Source: an uncultured Flavobacterium sp. (lineage in GTDB: Bacteria > Bacteroidota > Bacteroidia > Flavobacteriales > Flavobacteriaceae). Taken from it: 64,000 nt of DNA. The notes under the pieces are model-generated. The model was not told the DNA's origin. It searched no databases and saw only the letters and a program-made list of their open reading frames with translations. Within the stretch, counting starts at the first letter, position 1. Every line of letters starts with the position of its first letter. Where the stretch lies: positions 434,001 through 498,000 of the forward strand of contig CALTVC010000001.1 in the NCBI GenBank assembly GCA_943912855.1, in the 5' to 3' direction. Made by a program: the position numbers and the translations under genes. Of this stretch, positions 32,821-44,100 are shown piece after piece.

Positions 32821-32950
32821 AAGGTAAAACATTGTGGTAGTGCCAATGAAAACCGTACATCTAAAATTGTTTTTAGAGTAGTGTAGATAGTTTTATTCAT
32901 TTTTCCTTAATGAATTAGCCCCGGGTCCCCAACCATGCCGGGGCTTTTCT
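32821..32950 (+). ncRNA. Candidate small RNA (about 130 nt)
   Basis: Both flanking genes are on the minus strand, yet this interval has a + strand promoter and a + strand terminator. Between them the only ORF is 11 codons (M-K-T-V-H-L-K-L-F-L-E at 32847), so the product is probably a small RNA, or possibly a leader peptide. No known RNA family is recognised. Confidence 0.5.
32917..32948 (+). terminator. Terminator of the candidate small RNA
   Basis: Stem AGCCCCGG / CCGGGGCT (32917-32924 / 32938-32945), then TTT. The minus strand has an A-rich, not T-rich, flank, so it acts on the + strand. Confidence 0.72.
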
Positions 32951-32952
32951 AT

Positions 32953-33942
32953 TTATTGTTGCATATTACCCAAAATGGTATCCAGTACCCAGCTGGTATG
33001 CGCGCCCGTATGACCCGTAGACGGATGTATGGTTTTACCTTCAAGGTGGTCACGCATGTTTTGCACATGGTATAGTTGTATGTTTTCAGGGTGTTCTATG
33101 GTTAATTCCTCTACCCCGTGGTCATCGGTAATGCTTACAGGCACTTCTTCAAACACCGCGAATTTAATCGTCCCCTTACTTCCATAAATACTCACTTCGT
33201 CTTCCCGTTTAAACGTCCCGAAATTCCACGACCCGGTGCCGGTTACGCCATTGACGTGAAGCCAGCTTGCCGCTACGGCATCTTTAGCACTGTACAGTCC
33301 CTGTTGGTTAACGCTTATTCCGTTTGCCTGTACCACATCGCCAAAAAAATGAACAAACAGATCAAGCCCGTGGCTCGCCAAATCATCAAAGTAACCTCCG
33401 GCTGCTACCGCGGCATCGGTACGCCAATTGTACTCACCCGAAAGGTCTATAGGCGAAGGCGTTTTGGTAAGGTGCCAGTGTATGTGGTGTACATCACCTA
33501 TCCTGCCCTGTTCTATAAGTTCCTTTACTTTAATAAACCGGGGTAGCGACCTGCGATAATAGGCTACAAAAAGCGGTAGTTGTTTCTCATCAAATGCTGT
33601 CGTAATGTCCATACATTCCTGCCAGGTGGGCGCCATGGGTTTTTCTATGCAGCAGGGTTTACCCGCTTCGGCTACCTTAAGCGCATAATATTTATGGGTA
33701 TCGGGCGGAGTGGCTATGTACACGGCATCTATTTCAGGGTCGTTTATAAGCGCATCGGCATCGGCATAAAACTTCTCTACATTGTGCCTTTTGGCATAAT
33801 CAGCAGCTTTATCGGCATCGCGGCGCATTACGGCTTTCAGCTCAAAACCTTCCGTTTTTTGGTATGCCGGGCCACTCTTGCGTTCGGTTACGTCGCCACA
33901 GCCTATGATGCCCCAGCGCACTACTTTTTTTGTTTCTTCCAT
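32953..33942 (-). CDS. Gfo/Idh/MocA family oxidoreductase
   Basis: NAD(P)-dependent sugar or inositol dehydrogenase-like enzyme of 329 residues. The N-terminal Rossmann fold has W-G-I-I-G-C-G-D-V, followed by A-T-P-P-D-T-H and the family motif E-K-P-M-A-P-T. It has no signal peptide, so it acts in the cytoplasm. It diverges from a sugar-phosphate-isomerase-like gene, and the two may work on the same cyclic polyol or sugar. The exact substrate is not readable. Confidence 0.92.
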   Translation of the reverse strand: MEETKKVVRWGIIGCGDVTERKSGPAYQKTEGFELKAVMRRDADKAADYAKRHNVEKFYADADALINDPEIDAVYIATPPDTHKYYALKVAEAGKPCCIEKPMAPTWQECMDITTAFDEKQLPLFVAYYRRSLPRFIKVKELIEQGRIGDVHHIHWHLTKTPSPIDLSGEYNWRTDAAVAAGGYFDDLASHGLDLFVHFFGDVVQANGISVNQQGLYSAKDAVAASWLHVNGVTGTGSWNFGTFKREDEVSIYGSKGTIKFAVFEEVPVSITDDHGVEELTIEHPENIQLYHVQNMRDHLEGKTIHPSTGHTGAHTSWVLDTILGNMQQ

Positions 33943-34025
33943 TGTGTTTGATCTTGGGTTACAAGTGCTAAAATAAACATTTGAACCTAAAATATTCGCT
34001 CAACTTAATAACGTATTTTAGCAAT

Positions 34026-34892
34026 ATGGAACCCAATAAACCCTTTTTTAAGTTGTCATTGGCGCAATGGTCATTGCACAAAACCATACAGTCTGGGCAA
34101 TTTCACAAACTTGATTTTGCCTTAAAGGCAAAAGATTTGGGATTTGATGCCGTAGAGTACGTATCGCGTTTTTATATGGAAGAATCTAAAAACACTACAG
34201 CCTTTACCGCTTTACTCAAAGAAATGAAATCCCGCAGTAACGATTCCGGCGTACACAACCTCCTTATTATGGTAGATGGAGAAGGCGCATTGGCATCTGA
34301 TAACAAAAACGAACGTGAAGCCGCCGTAAACAACCACAAAAAATGGGTAGATGCCGTAGCGACATTGGGCGGGCATAGCCTTAGGGTATATCTTTTGGGA
34401 AATGACAGTAACGAGCAACATTGGCTGGAATCTTCGGCTGAGAGTCTTAGCCAACTTGCCATGTATGCGAAAACCAATGACCTGAACATTATCGTAGAAA
34501 ATCACGGTGGACTTAGCAGTAATGGCGCTCTTGTGGCTAAACTCATGCATAATATAAACCTGCCGAATGTAGGTACACTACCCGACTTCGGGAACTTTTG
34601 TATAAGGAGGCAAGGCGGACTGAAATGGCCAAGTCCCTGCATTGAAACCTACGACCGCTACCTGGGTGTTGCCGAGATGATGCCATTTGCCAAAGGGGTT
34701 AGCGCCAAAAGCTATGACTTTGATACAACGGGCAACGAAACCACTATAGATTACAGCCGAATGTTACACATTATAAACCAATCGGGTTTTAACGGTTACA
34801 TCGGCGTAGAATATGAGGGGCAACGCCTTACCGAAACAGAAGGAATTCTGGCTACGAAGGAACTCCTGACAAATACCGCTTTGTCTTTGTAA
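34026..34892 (+). CDS. Sugar phosphate isomerase/epimerase family protein
   Basis: TIM-barrel protein of 288 residues of the xylose isomerase-like/AP endonuclease 2 group. Likely metal-ligand motifs are V-E-N-H-G-G, P-D-F-G-N-F and Y-I-G-V-E-Y-E-G. Start taken at the ATG at 34026 (M-E-P-N-K-P-F-F); the longer frame upstream begins with TTG. Relatives isomerise keto-sugars or inosose. It diverges from a Gfo/Idh/MocA oxidoreductase, supporting a shared carbohydrate step. Confidence 0.87.
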   Translation: MEPNKPFFKLSLAQWSLHKTIQSGQFHKLDFALKAKDLGFDAVEYVSRFYMEESKNTTAFTALLKEMKSRSNDSGVHNLLIMVDGEGALASDNKNEREAAVNNHKKWVDAVATLGGHSLRVYLLGNDSNEQHWLESSAESLSQLAMYAKTNDLNIIVENHGGLSSNGALVAKLMHNINLPNVGTLPDFGNFCIRRQGGLKWPSPCIETYDRYLGVAEMMPFAKGVSAKSYDFDTTGNETTIDYSRMLHIINQSGFNGYIGVEYEGQRLTETEGILATKELLTNTALSL

Positions 34893-34893
34893 A

Positions 34894-34943
34894 AAATCCC
34901 CATTAATGGGTATTGTAGCAATATTACGCTGGTGGTATCTTGC
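34894..34943 (+). promoter_or_regulatory. Second copy of the operator palindrome with -7 box
   Basis: The 22-bp element at 34894-34915 (AAATCCC, eight bases, GGTATTG) lies upstream of a partial -7 box TATCTTGC at 34936-34943. The distance from GGG to the box is 28 bp, identical to the other two copies. Confidence 0.5.
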
Positions 34944-34949
34944 ACAAGA

Positions 34950-35023
34950 TTTCATTCCAACCAAGAGATCATATTTTAAACCAACCGATTTAAACCGAAA
35001 TCCCCTCTTCAGGGGATTTTTTT
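34950..35023 (+). ncRNA. Candidate small RNA (about 70 nt)
   Basis: The short unit between the operator-type promoter and the terminator at 34998 has no ATG ORF. It contains CCAACCA, also found in the 32821 candidate. It could instead be only the 3' end of the isomerase transcript. Confidence 0.35.
34998..35023 (+). terminator. Intrinsic terminator
   Basis: Stem AAATCCCCT / AGGGGATTT with a CTTC loop and a seven-T tract. Confidence 0.88.
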
Positions 35024-35091
35024 GTTTTATACATAATTAGATAACCGGCATACACAACCACCAGTGGCGAAAGTACGGGTATATATAAATG

Positions 35092-35124
35092 AAAAACCCG
35101 ATTACAAAATGCAATCGGGTTTTT
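35092..35124 (-). terminator. Terminator of the giant adhesin gene
   Basis: Stem AAAAACCCGATT / AATCGGGTTTTT with a nine-base loop, 52 bp past the stop codon. Confidence 0.85.
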
Positions 35125-35175
35125 AATATTAATCTGTTAGCCTCTTCCAGGACGATTTATATCATCATTAAAGGA

Positions 35176-38100
35176 TTAGTGTCCTTTGGCTACCATAAAG
35201 CTTTCTGTATTGTTGCCGGCATATACGCGGACAATGTAGTTAGCTTCTTCAAGCTGAATCATGTTCAGTTCGCCTGTAGTGGCATTCCAAGACTGACTGA
35301 TTACCTTTTGTCCGTGAAGCGTATATACTTCAACGTGGGTAATCGCTACACTTGATATGATGCGTAGCTTGTCTTTAACCGGGTTCGGATAGTATGAGAA
35401 CTTAATACCACCCTTATCGTCGGTTTTCAGAACCACTTCTATCGTTACGGCAAGGTAAGCCGACTGACAGCCGTTAACCGTTTGCGTAGCATAATATGTA
35501 GTACCGTTTACAAGTTGGGTTCCGGCAGCAAGCGGAGTTCCCGCCTCAATCGCTTCCGGAGAGGCATACCACTGTATGTCGCTTCCTTCTACAACAATGT
35601 CTTCAATTGTCGCGTCAGCAGCAACATCAGCGGTAATAACCTGCGTTGCAGCACCCGTAGGTAATGATGTAATGTTTATTACAACGTCTACCGCTGTCCT
35701 TGTACTCTCACATCCGTTAACCGTTTGAGATACATAGTACGTACCTGAAGCAAGAACCTGTGTTGAAGTCAATACATCTGTCGAAGTTTCACTCGCATAC
35801 CACTGAAGGTTATCCCCTGTCGCAACAAGACTCGCAACCGTAGCGCTTCCGCAGAAGGTCTGAGCTGAAGCTATAGGAGCTGTTGTAGCGTTAATCGTTA
35901 CAGCAACCGCTGTCCTTGCACCCTCACATCCGTTAACCGTTTGTGATACATAGTACGTAGCTGAAGCAAGAACCTCTGTTGAAGAAAGTACATCTGTCGA
36001 AGTTTCACTTGCATACCACTGTAGGTTATCGCCGTTAGCTACAAGACTCGCAACCGTTGCGCTTCCGCAGAACGTTTGTGGATCGGCTATCGGAGCGGTT
36101 GTAGCGTTGATGGTTACAGCAACCGCTATCCTTGTACCCTCACATCCGTTAACCGTTTGTGATACATAATACGTGCCTGAAGCAAGAACCGCTGTTGAAG
36201 CCAATGCGTCTGTCGAAGTTTCGCTTGCATACCACTGAAGGTTATCGCCAGTCGCAACAAGGCTCGCAACCGTTGCGCTTCCGCAGAACGTTTGTGCTGA
36301 AGCTGTTGGCGCAGCAGTTGTATTAATAGTTACGCTTACCGCTGTTCTTGTACCCTCACATCCGTTAACCGTTTGTGATACATAATACGTGCCTGAAGCA
36401 AGAACCTCTGTTGAAGCCAATGCATCTGTAGAAGTTTCGCTTGAATACCACTGAAGGTTATCGCCAGTCGCAACAAGGCTTGCAACCGTAGCGCTTCCGC
36501 AGAAGGTTTGAGCTGAAGCTACAGGAGCTGTAGTAACATTGATGGTTACAACAACCGCTGTCCTTGTACCCTCACATCCGTTAACCGTTTGTGATACATG
36601 GTACGTACCTGAAGCAAGAACCTCTGTTGAAGCCAGTGTATCTGTAGAAGTTTCGCTTACATACCACTGAAGGTTATCGCCTGTCGCTACAAGACTTGCA
36701 ACCGTAGCGCTTCCACAGAAGGTCTGTGCATTGGCTGTCGGAGCTGTTGTCGTGTTGATGATTACAGCAACCGCTGTCCTTGTACTCTCACATCCGTTAA
36801 CCGTTTGTGATACATAATACGTACCTGTTGCTAGTATTTCTGTAGAAGAAAGTGCATCTGTCGAAGTTTCGCTTGCATACCACTGAAGGTTATCACCTGT
36901 CGCAACAAGACTCGCAACTGTTGCACTTCCGCAGAAGGTTTGTGCATCGGCTGTTGGCGCAGCAGTTGTATTGATAGTTACAGCAACCGCTGTCCTTGTA
37001 CCCTCACATCCGTTAACCGTTTGTGATACATAATACGTGCCTGAAGCAAGAACCTCTGTAGAAGCAAGTGCATCTGTAGACGTTTCGCTTGCATACCACT
37101 GAAGGTTATCGCCGTTAGCTACAAGACTCGCAACTGTTGCACTTCCGCAGAAAGTTTGCGCCGAAGCTGTAGGAGCGGTTGTAGTGTTGATAATTACGCT
37201 TACCGCTGTCCTTGCGCCCTCACATCCGTTAACCGTTTGTGATACATAGTACGTGCCTGAAGCAAGAACCGCTGTTGAAGCCAGTGCATCTGTAGAAGTT
37301 TCGCTTGCATACCACTGAAGGTTATCGCCTGTCGCAACAAGACTCGCAACTGTTGCACTTCCGCAGAAGGTCTGAGCTGAAGTTGTCGGAGCAACAGGCA
37401 CCACTGGAGCAGCGTTTATCGTTACCGAAGTAGCTGTAGAAATACATCCCGCTGCGTTTTTAACCGTTACAGAGTATGTACTTGCTGTTAGGCTCGCGAA
37501 CGTAGCCGATGACTGGTATGTTGAACCGTCAATACTATACGTTAGTCCTGTTCCGGTTGGAGCCGTTACCGTAATGCTGCCTGTTAGCGTTCCACATGTC
37601 GGTTGCACTGAAGTTACTACCGGAGCAGTTGGCGTAGCCGGAGCCCCGTTGATCGTTACCGATGTAGCCGTCGAGATACATCCAGCGGCGTTTTTAGCCG
37701 TTACTGAATATGTTCCTGCAACGAGGTTATTAAATGTTACCGATGCCTGGTAAGTCGTACCATCGATGCTATACGTTAGTCCTGTTCCTGTCGGAGCAGT
37801 GATTGTGATGCTACCTGTTGGCGTACCACACGTCGGTTGAACCGAAGTTACTACCGGAGCAGTTGGCGTAGCAGGAGCTGCGTTGATCGTTACCGATGTA
37901 GCCGTCGAGATACATCCCGCAACGTTTTTAACCGTTACACTGTATGTACCAGCCGTAAGACTTGTAAAGCTTGCAGATGTTTGGTACGTCGAACCGTTGA
38001 TGCTATACGTTAATCCTGTTCCTGTCGGAGCAGTGATTGTAATACTGCCTGTTGGCATACCACATGTCGGTTGCACTGAAGTTACTACAGGTGTAGCAGG

Positions 38101-41100
38101 TGTTGCCGGAGCTGCATTGATTGTTACCGATGTAGCCGTTGAGATACATCCCGCAGCATTTTTAGCCGTTACTGAATATGTTCCTGCAACAAGGTTATTG
38201 AACGTAGTTGATGCCTGGTAAGTCGTACCGTCGATACTATACGTTAGTCCTGTTCCGGTCGGAGCAGTGATTGTAATACTGCCTGTTGGCATACCACATG
38301 TCGGTTGCACTGAAGTTACTACAGGTGTAGCAGGTGTTGCCGGAGCTGCATTGATTGTTACCGATGTAGCCGTTGAGATACATCCCGTAGCATTTTTAGC
38401 TGTTACTGAATATGTACCCGCAACAAGGTTATTAAATGTTGCTGATGTCTGATATGTTGAACCGTCAATACTGTACGTTAGTCCTGTTCCGGTTGGAGCA
38501 GTTACCGTAATGCTACCTGTTGGCGTAGCGCACGTCGGTTGCACTGAAGTTACTACAGGTGTAGCAGGTGTTACCGGAGCTGCATTGATCGTTACCGATG
38601 TAGCCGTTGAGATACATCCCGAAGCATTTTTAGCCGTTACTGAATATGTACCTGCAACAAGGTTATTAAATGTTGCCGATACTTGGTAAGTCGTACCGTC
38701 GATGCTGTACGTCAGTCCTGTTCCGGTTGGAGCCGTTACCGTAATATTGCCTGTAGTTGTTCCACAGGTCGGTTGCACTGAAGTTACCGTTGGAGCAACT
38801 GGCGTAGCCGGAGCTGCATTGATTGTTACCGAAGTAGCTGTCGAGATACATCCCGTAGCATTCTTGGCCGTTACTGAATATGTACCTGCAATAACGTTAT
38901 TAAATGTTGCCGATGACTGGTAAGTCGAACCGTTGATGCTATACGTTAGTCCTGTTCCGGTTGGAGCAGTTACCGTGATGCTGCCCGTCGGAGTTCCACA
39001 AGTAGGCTGAACCGAAGTTACAATCGGAGTGGCAGGGGTAGCAGGAGCAACATTGATTGTTACCGTAGTAGCCGTTGAGATACATCCAGCGGCGTTTTTA
39101 ACTGTTACTGAATATGTACCTGCAACAAGGTTATTGAACGTCGCCGATGACTGGTATGTTGAACCATCGATACTGTACGTTAGTCCTGTTCCGGTTGGAG
39201 CAGTTACCGTGATATTACCTGTTGGCACTCCACAAGTTGGCTGAACTGAAGTTACTACCGGAGTTGTTGGCGTAGCCGGAGCTAAATTGATCGTTACCGA
39301 TGTAGCAGTCGAGATACATCCTGCAGCATTTTTAGCCGTTACTGAATATGTTCCTGTTGTCAGGTTCGCGAACGTAGCTGATGTCTGGTAGCTTGTTCCA
39401 TCAATACTATACGTCAGTCCTGTTCCGGTCGGAGCCGTTACCGTAATGCTGCCTGTAGTTGTTCCACACGTCGGTTGAACCGAAGTTACCGTTGGAGCAA
39501 CTGGCGTAGCAGGAGCTGCATTGATCGTTACCGATGTAGCAGACGAAATACATCCAGCAGCGTTTTTAGCTGTTACCGAATAGGTACCTGCAACAAGGTT
39601 ATTGAACGTTGCCGATGCCTGGTATGTCGAACCATCGATACTGTACGTTAGTCCTGTTCCGATTGGAGCTGTTACCGTGATGCTGCCCGTTGGCGTAGCA
39701 CAGGTCGGTTGTACTGAAGTTACTACCGGAGTCGTTGGCGTAGCCGGAGCTGCATTAATCGTTACCGAAGTAGCCGTCGAGATACATCCCGCAGCATTCT
39801 TAGCTGTTACTGAATAGGTACCTGCTGTCAGGCTCACGAACGTAGTTGATGCCTGGTACGTTGAACCGTTGGTACTATACGTTAATCCTGTACCGGTTGG
39901 AGCCATTACCGTAATTGAACCTGTTGGCGTACCACATGTCGGTTGCACTGAAGTTACTACCGGAGTTGTTGGCGTAGCCGGAGTTGCATTGATCGTTACC
40001 GAAGTAGCTGTCGAAATACATCCCGAAGCATTTTTAGCTGTTACCGAATAGGTACCTGCAACAAGGTTATTGAACGTAGTTGATGCCTGGTAGGTTGAAC
40101 CGTCGATACTATACGTTAGTCCTGTTCCTGTTGGAGCCGTTACCGTAATACTGCCTGTAGTTGTTCCACACGTTGGCTGAACCGAAGTTACTACCGGAGT
40201 TGTTGGCGTAGCCGGAGCAGCATTGAACGTTACTGAAGTAGCCGTTGAGATACATCCCGAAGCGTTTTTAACCGTTACCGAATATGTACCAGATATCAGG
40301 CTTGTAAAGCTTGTAGATGCCTGGTAGATTGAACCATTAATGCTATATGTCAGTCCTGTTCCGGTTGGAGCAGTAATTGTAATGCTGCCTGTTGGCGTAG
40401 CGCACGTCGGTTGCACTGAAGTTACTACCGGAGTCGCAGGGGTAGCCGGAGCAACATTGATCGTTACTGAAGTAGCCGTTGAGATACATCCCGAAGCGTT
40501 TTTAACCGTTACCGAATATGTACCAGATATCAGGCTTGTAAAGCTTGTAGATGCCTGGTAGATTGAACCATTAATGCTATATGTCAGTCCTGTTCCGGTT
40601 GGAGCAGTAATTGTAATGCTGCCTGTTGGCGTAGCGCACGTCGGTTGCACTGAAGTTACTACCGGAGTTGTTGGCGTAGCCGGAGCTGCATTGATCGTTA
40701 CCGATGTAGCTGTCGAGATACATCCCGAAGCGTTTTTAGCCGTTACTGAATATGTACCTGCAACAAGGTTATTAAATGTTGCCGATGTTTGGTAAGTCGA
40801 ACCATCGATGCTATACGTCAATCCTGTTCCGGTTGGAGCCATTACCGTAATTGAACCTGTTGGCGTACCACATGTCGGTTGAACCGAAGTTACTACCGGA
40901 GTTGTTGGCGTAGCAGGAGCTGCATTGACCGTTACCGATGTAGCCGTTGAAATACATCCCGCAGCATTTTTAGCCGTTACTGAATATGTACCCGCAACAA
41001 GGTTATTAAATGTTGCCGATGCCTGATATGTTGAACCGTCAATGCTGTACGTTAATCCTGTTCCGGTTGGAGCAGTTACAGTAATTGAACCTGTAGTTGT

Positions 41101-44100
41101 TCCACACGTCGGTTGCACCGAAGTTACTACCGGAGTTGTTGGCGTAGCCGGAGCTGCATTGATCGTTACCGAAGTAGCCGTTGAGATACATCCCGCAGCA
41201 TTTTTAGCCGTTAAACTGTATGTACCAGCTGTCAGACTAGTAAACGTAGTTGATACCTGATAAGAGCTTCCATCAATGCTATACGTTAATCCTGTTCCTG
41301 TCGGAGCAGTTACCGTAATGCTACCTGTTGGCGTTCCACAAGTAGGCTGAACCGAAGTTACTACCGGAGTTGTTGGAGTTGCACTTATTGTTACACTTAC
41401 CGCTGTCCTTGTACTTTCGCAAGAGTTCAGTGTTTGTGATACGTAATACGTTCCAGTTATAAGTGCTGCTGTTGTTGCCAATTGCGTTCCGCCTGTAGAA
41501 GCAGCGTACCATTTCAGTGAAGTACCGTTAGCTACAAGGTTCGATACCGTAGCACCATTACAGAAGGCCTGAGCTGAAGCTGTCGGAGCCGTTGTATTGT
41601 TAATTGTTACACTTACCGCTGTCCTTGTACTTTCACAAGAGTTTAATGTTTGCGATACGTAATACGTACCTGTTATAAGCGCAGTTGTTGTTGCCAACTG
41701 TGTTCCGCCTGTAGAAGCAGCGTACCATTTCAATGAGGTACCATTTGCTACAAGGTTCGATACTGTTGCACCGTTACAGAAGGTCTGTGCAGATGCTGTT
41801 GGAGCAGTTGTATTGTTTGTTGTTACCGCAACCGCTGTCCTTGTACTCTCGCATCCGTTAACCGTCTGCGATACATAATACGTACCTGTTATAAGCGCAG
41901 CTGTTGAAGCCAATTCAGTTCCGCCTGTAGAGGTAGCGTACCATTTCAATGAAGCACCATTTGCTACAAGGTTCGATACCGTAGCTCCATTACAGAAGGC
42001 CTGAGCTGAAGCTGTCGGAGCCGTTGTATTGTTGATTGTTACCGCAACCGCCGTCCTTGTACTCTCGCATCCGTTAACCGTTTGCGATACATAATACGTA
42101 CCGGTTATAAGCGCAGTTGTTGAAGCCAATTCAGCACCACTATTTGCAATACTGTACCATTTCAATGAAGCACCATTTGCTACAAGGTTCGATACTGTTG
42201 CACCATTACAGAATGCCTGTGCAGAAACACTTGGAGCAGTTGTATTGTTGATTGTTACTGCCACAGCCGTACGGGTACTCTCGCAGCTGTTTATGGTCTG
42301 CGATACATAATACGTACCTGTTATAAGAGTAGCTGTTGAAGCTAATTCAGTTCCGCCTGTAGAGGCTGTATACCATTTCAATGAAGCTCCATTCGCTATA
42401 AGATTCGATACTGTTGCACCATTACATAAAGCCTGTGCAGCAGCTATAGGGCCCGGTACATTACAAGGGGTACCGCACTGTATGTATTTTACCCTGTTGA
42501 CATTTTCAGTACCGCAAGTCGAATTAGTGTGTATGTAATAACGCAGAAGGCCACTGTTTTCACCCGTGTTCCAAACCAAAGGTGTAGTGCCGTATGCCAG
42601 TACAGTAGTTCCCGTACTGTTTGTTATTGTGATAAAATCGGTACTTACCGAACTTGAAAAGGTATAGTTTGTGTTTGCGGCAAGGCTTACAACATTATAC
42701 ATTCCGGCATAACAGTTTGTAATAATGCTTTCCAACGCCCCGGTACATGCCGGGCTAAAAATTGTTGAGGGGTATAAAACTCCCGAAGTACAGGCGGTAA
42801 GGCCGGTAAATGGCCCTGAATTTACCCAAGCACTGTAGATGCCGGAACATACAGTTCTTACGTGCAGGTAGTAATTAACCCCCGGAACCAGAGTATAAGA
42901 TGGTATTGTAGTAGCTGTTGTACTCGTTAAGGTTGTTCCCGCTACAGGATCGGTAGCGAAAACGGTTAGTACATACTGATACCCCGTTGGGGTACCTGTT
43001 GTAGGTGCCGTCCAGCTTAGGGTTGCAGTAGTAGGGCTTGTAGGAGTACCCAAAACTGCTGTAGGCGAGCCGCAGGCAGCAACGGTACATTTTATATATC
43101 GTGTCCTGCTTACATTTTGGGTTCCACAGGCCGAGTTTGTGTTAATGTAATAACGGAGCGTACCACTGTTCTCTCCGGTATCCCAGGTCAATGGTGTAGT
43201 ACCCGAAGCCAGTATAGCGGTTCCTGTACTGTCCGTTATAGTAATATAGTCAGTAGTTACCGAGCTTGAAAATATATAGGATGTATTTGCAGATAGGATA
43301 ACATTAGTATATTCCCCTGCATAAGCATATGTGGTAATAGTTTCGTTAAACCCGGTACATGAAGGAGTATATGAAGTTTGAGGGTATAAGTTTCCGGTGA
43401 CACAACCTGGAATACCTGTAAATGGTCCTACATTTACCCATGTACTATAAGCACCTGAACATACGCTTCTTACGTGCAGATAGTAGTTAACCCCCGAAAC
43501 TAAAGTATAAGATGGTATGGTAGTAGCTGTTGTGCTTGTTAAGGTCGTTCCCGCTACAGGATCATTAGCAAAAACGGTTAGTACATACTGATAGCCCGTT
43601 GGGGTACCTGTTGTAGGCGCCGTCCAGCTTAGGTTTGCAGTAGTAGGACCTGTAGGGGTACCTACAACGGCTGTAGGCGGTGCACATGTAGTACCACATT
43701 GTAAATATTTAGCGCGTAAGACAGTGCTTTCTCCACATGAGATATTGGTATGTATATAAAATCTTAATAAGTTCGATGTTACTGCATTATAAGTAACCGG
43801 GGTAGGTCCATGCGCGTATACCCTACCCGCGGCATCAGCCAACGTTATATAATCTGTAGCTACAGACGAAGAAAGTGTGTATGCCCTCCCCGATGTTAAA
43901 TTTACTAATGAGTATTCTCCGGCATACGCATTAAGTGCTATTGTTTCGGCAGTGCCGTCACAAACAGGTGTAAATGTATTATTTGGATAAAGACCATACG
44001 TGGCGTTAATACATCCGGCTATAATTGTAACCGTTACCGCACTTCTTGCGCTTTCGCAACCGTTCAGGGTTTGGGATACATAATATGTACCAGAGGTAAG

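Noticed and set aside
32847..32882. 11-codon ORF in the orphan transcript as a real peptide gene
   Set aside because: Too short to support; no Shine-Dalgarno and no composition signal. Kept only as a note under the small RNA candidate.
37883..41260. Many + strand ORFs of 60-110 codons with a recurrent V-E-I-H-P-A-A-F-L motif opposite the giant gene
   Set aside because: They repeat with the 234-bp period of the SprB-like array and are simply its antisense frame. They lack promoters and the minus frame is a continuous 4946-codon gene.
35680..42465. Long tandem repeats considered as a CRISPR array
   Set aside because: The periods are 216 and 234 bp with no short repeat/variable spacer pattern, and the units are translated protein domains.
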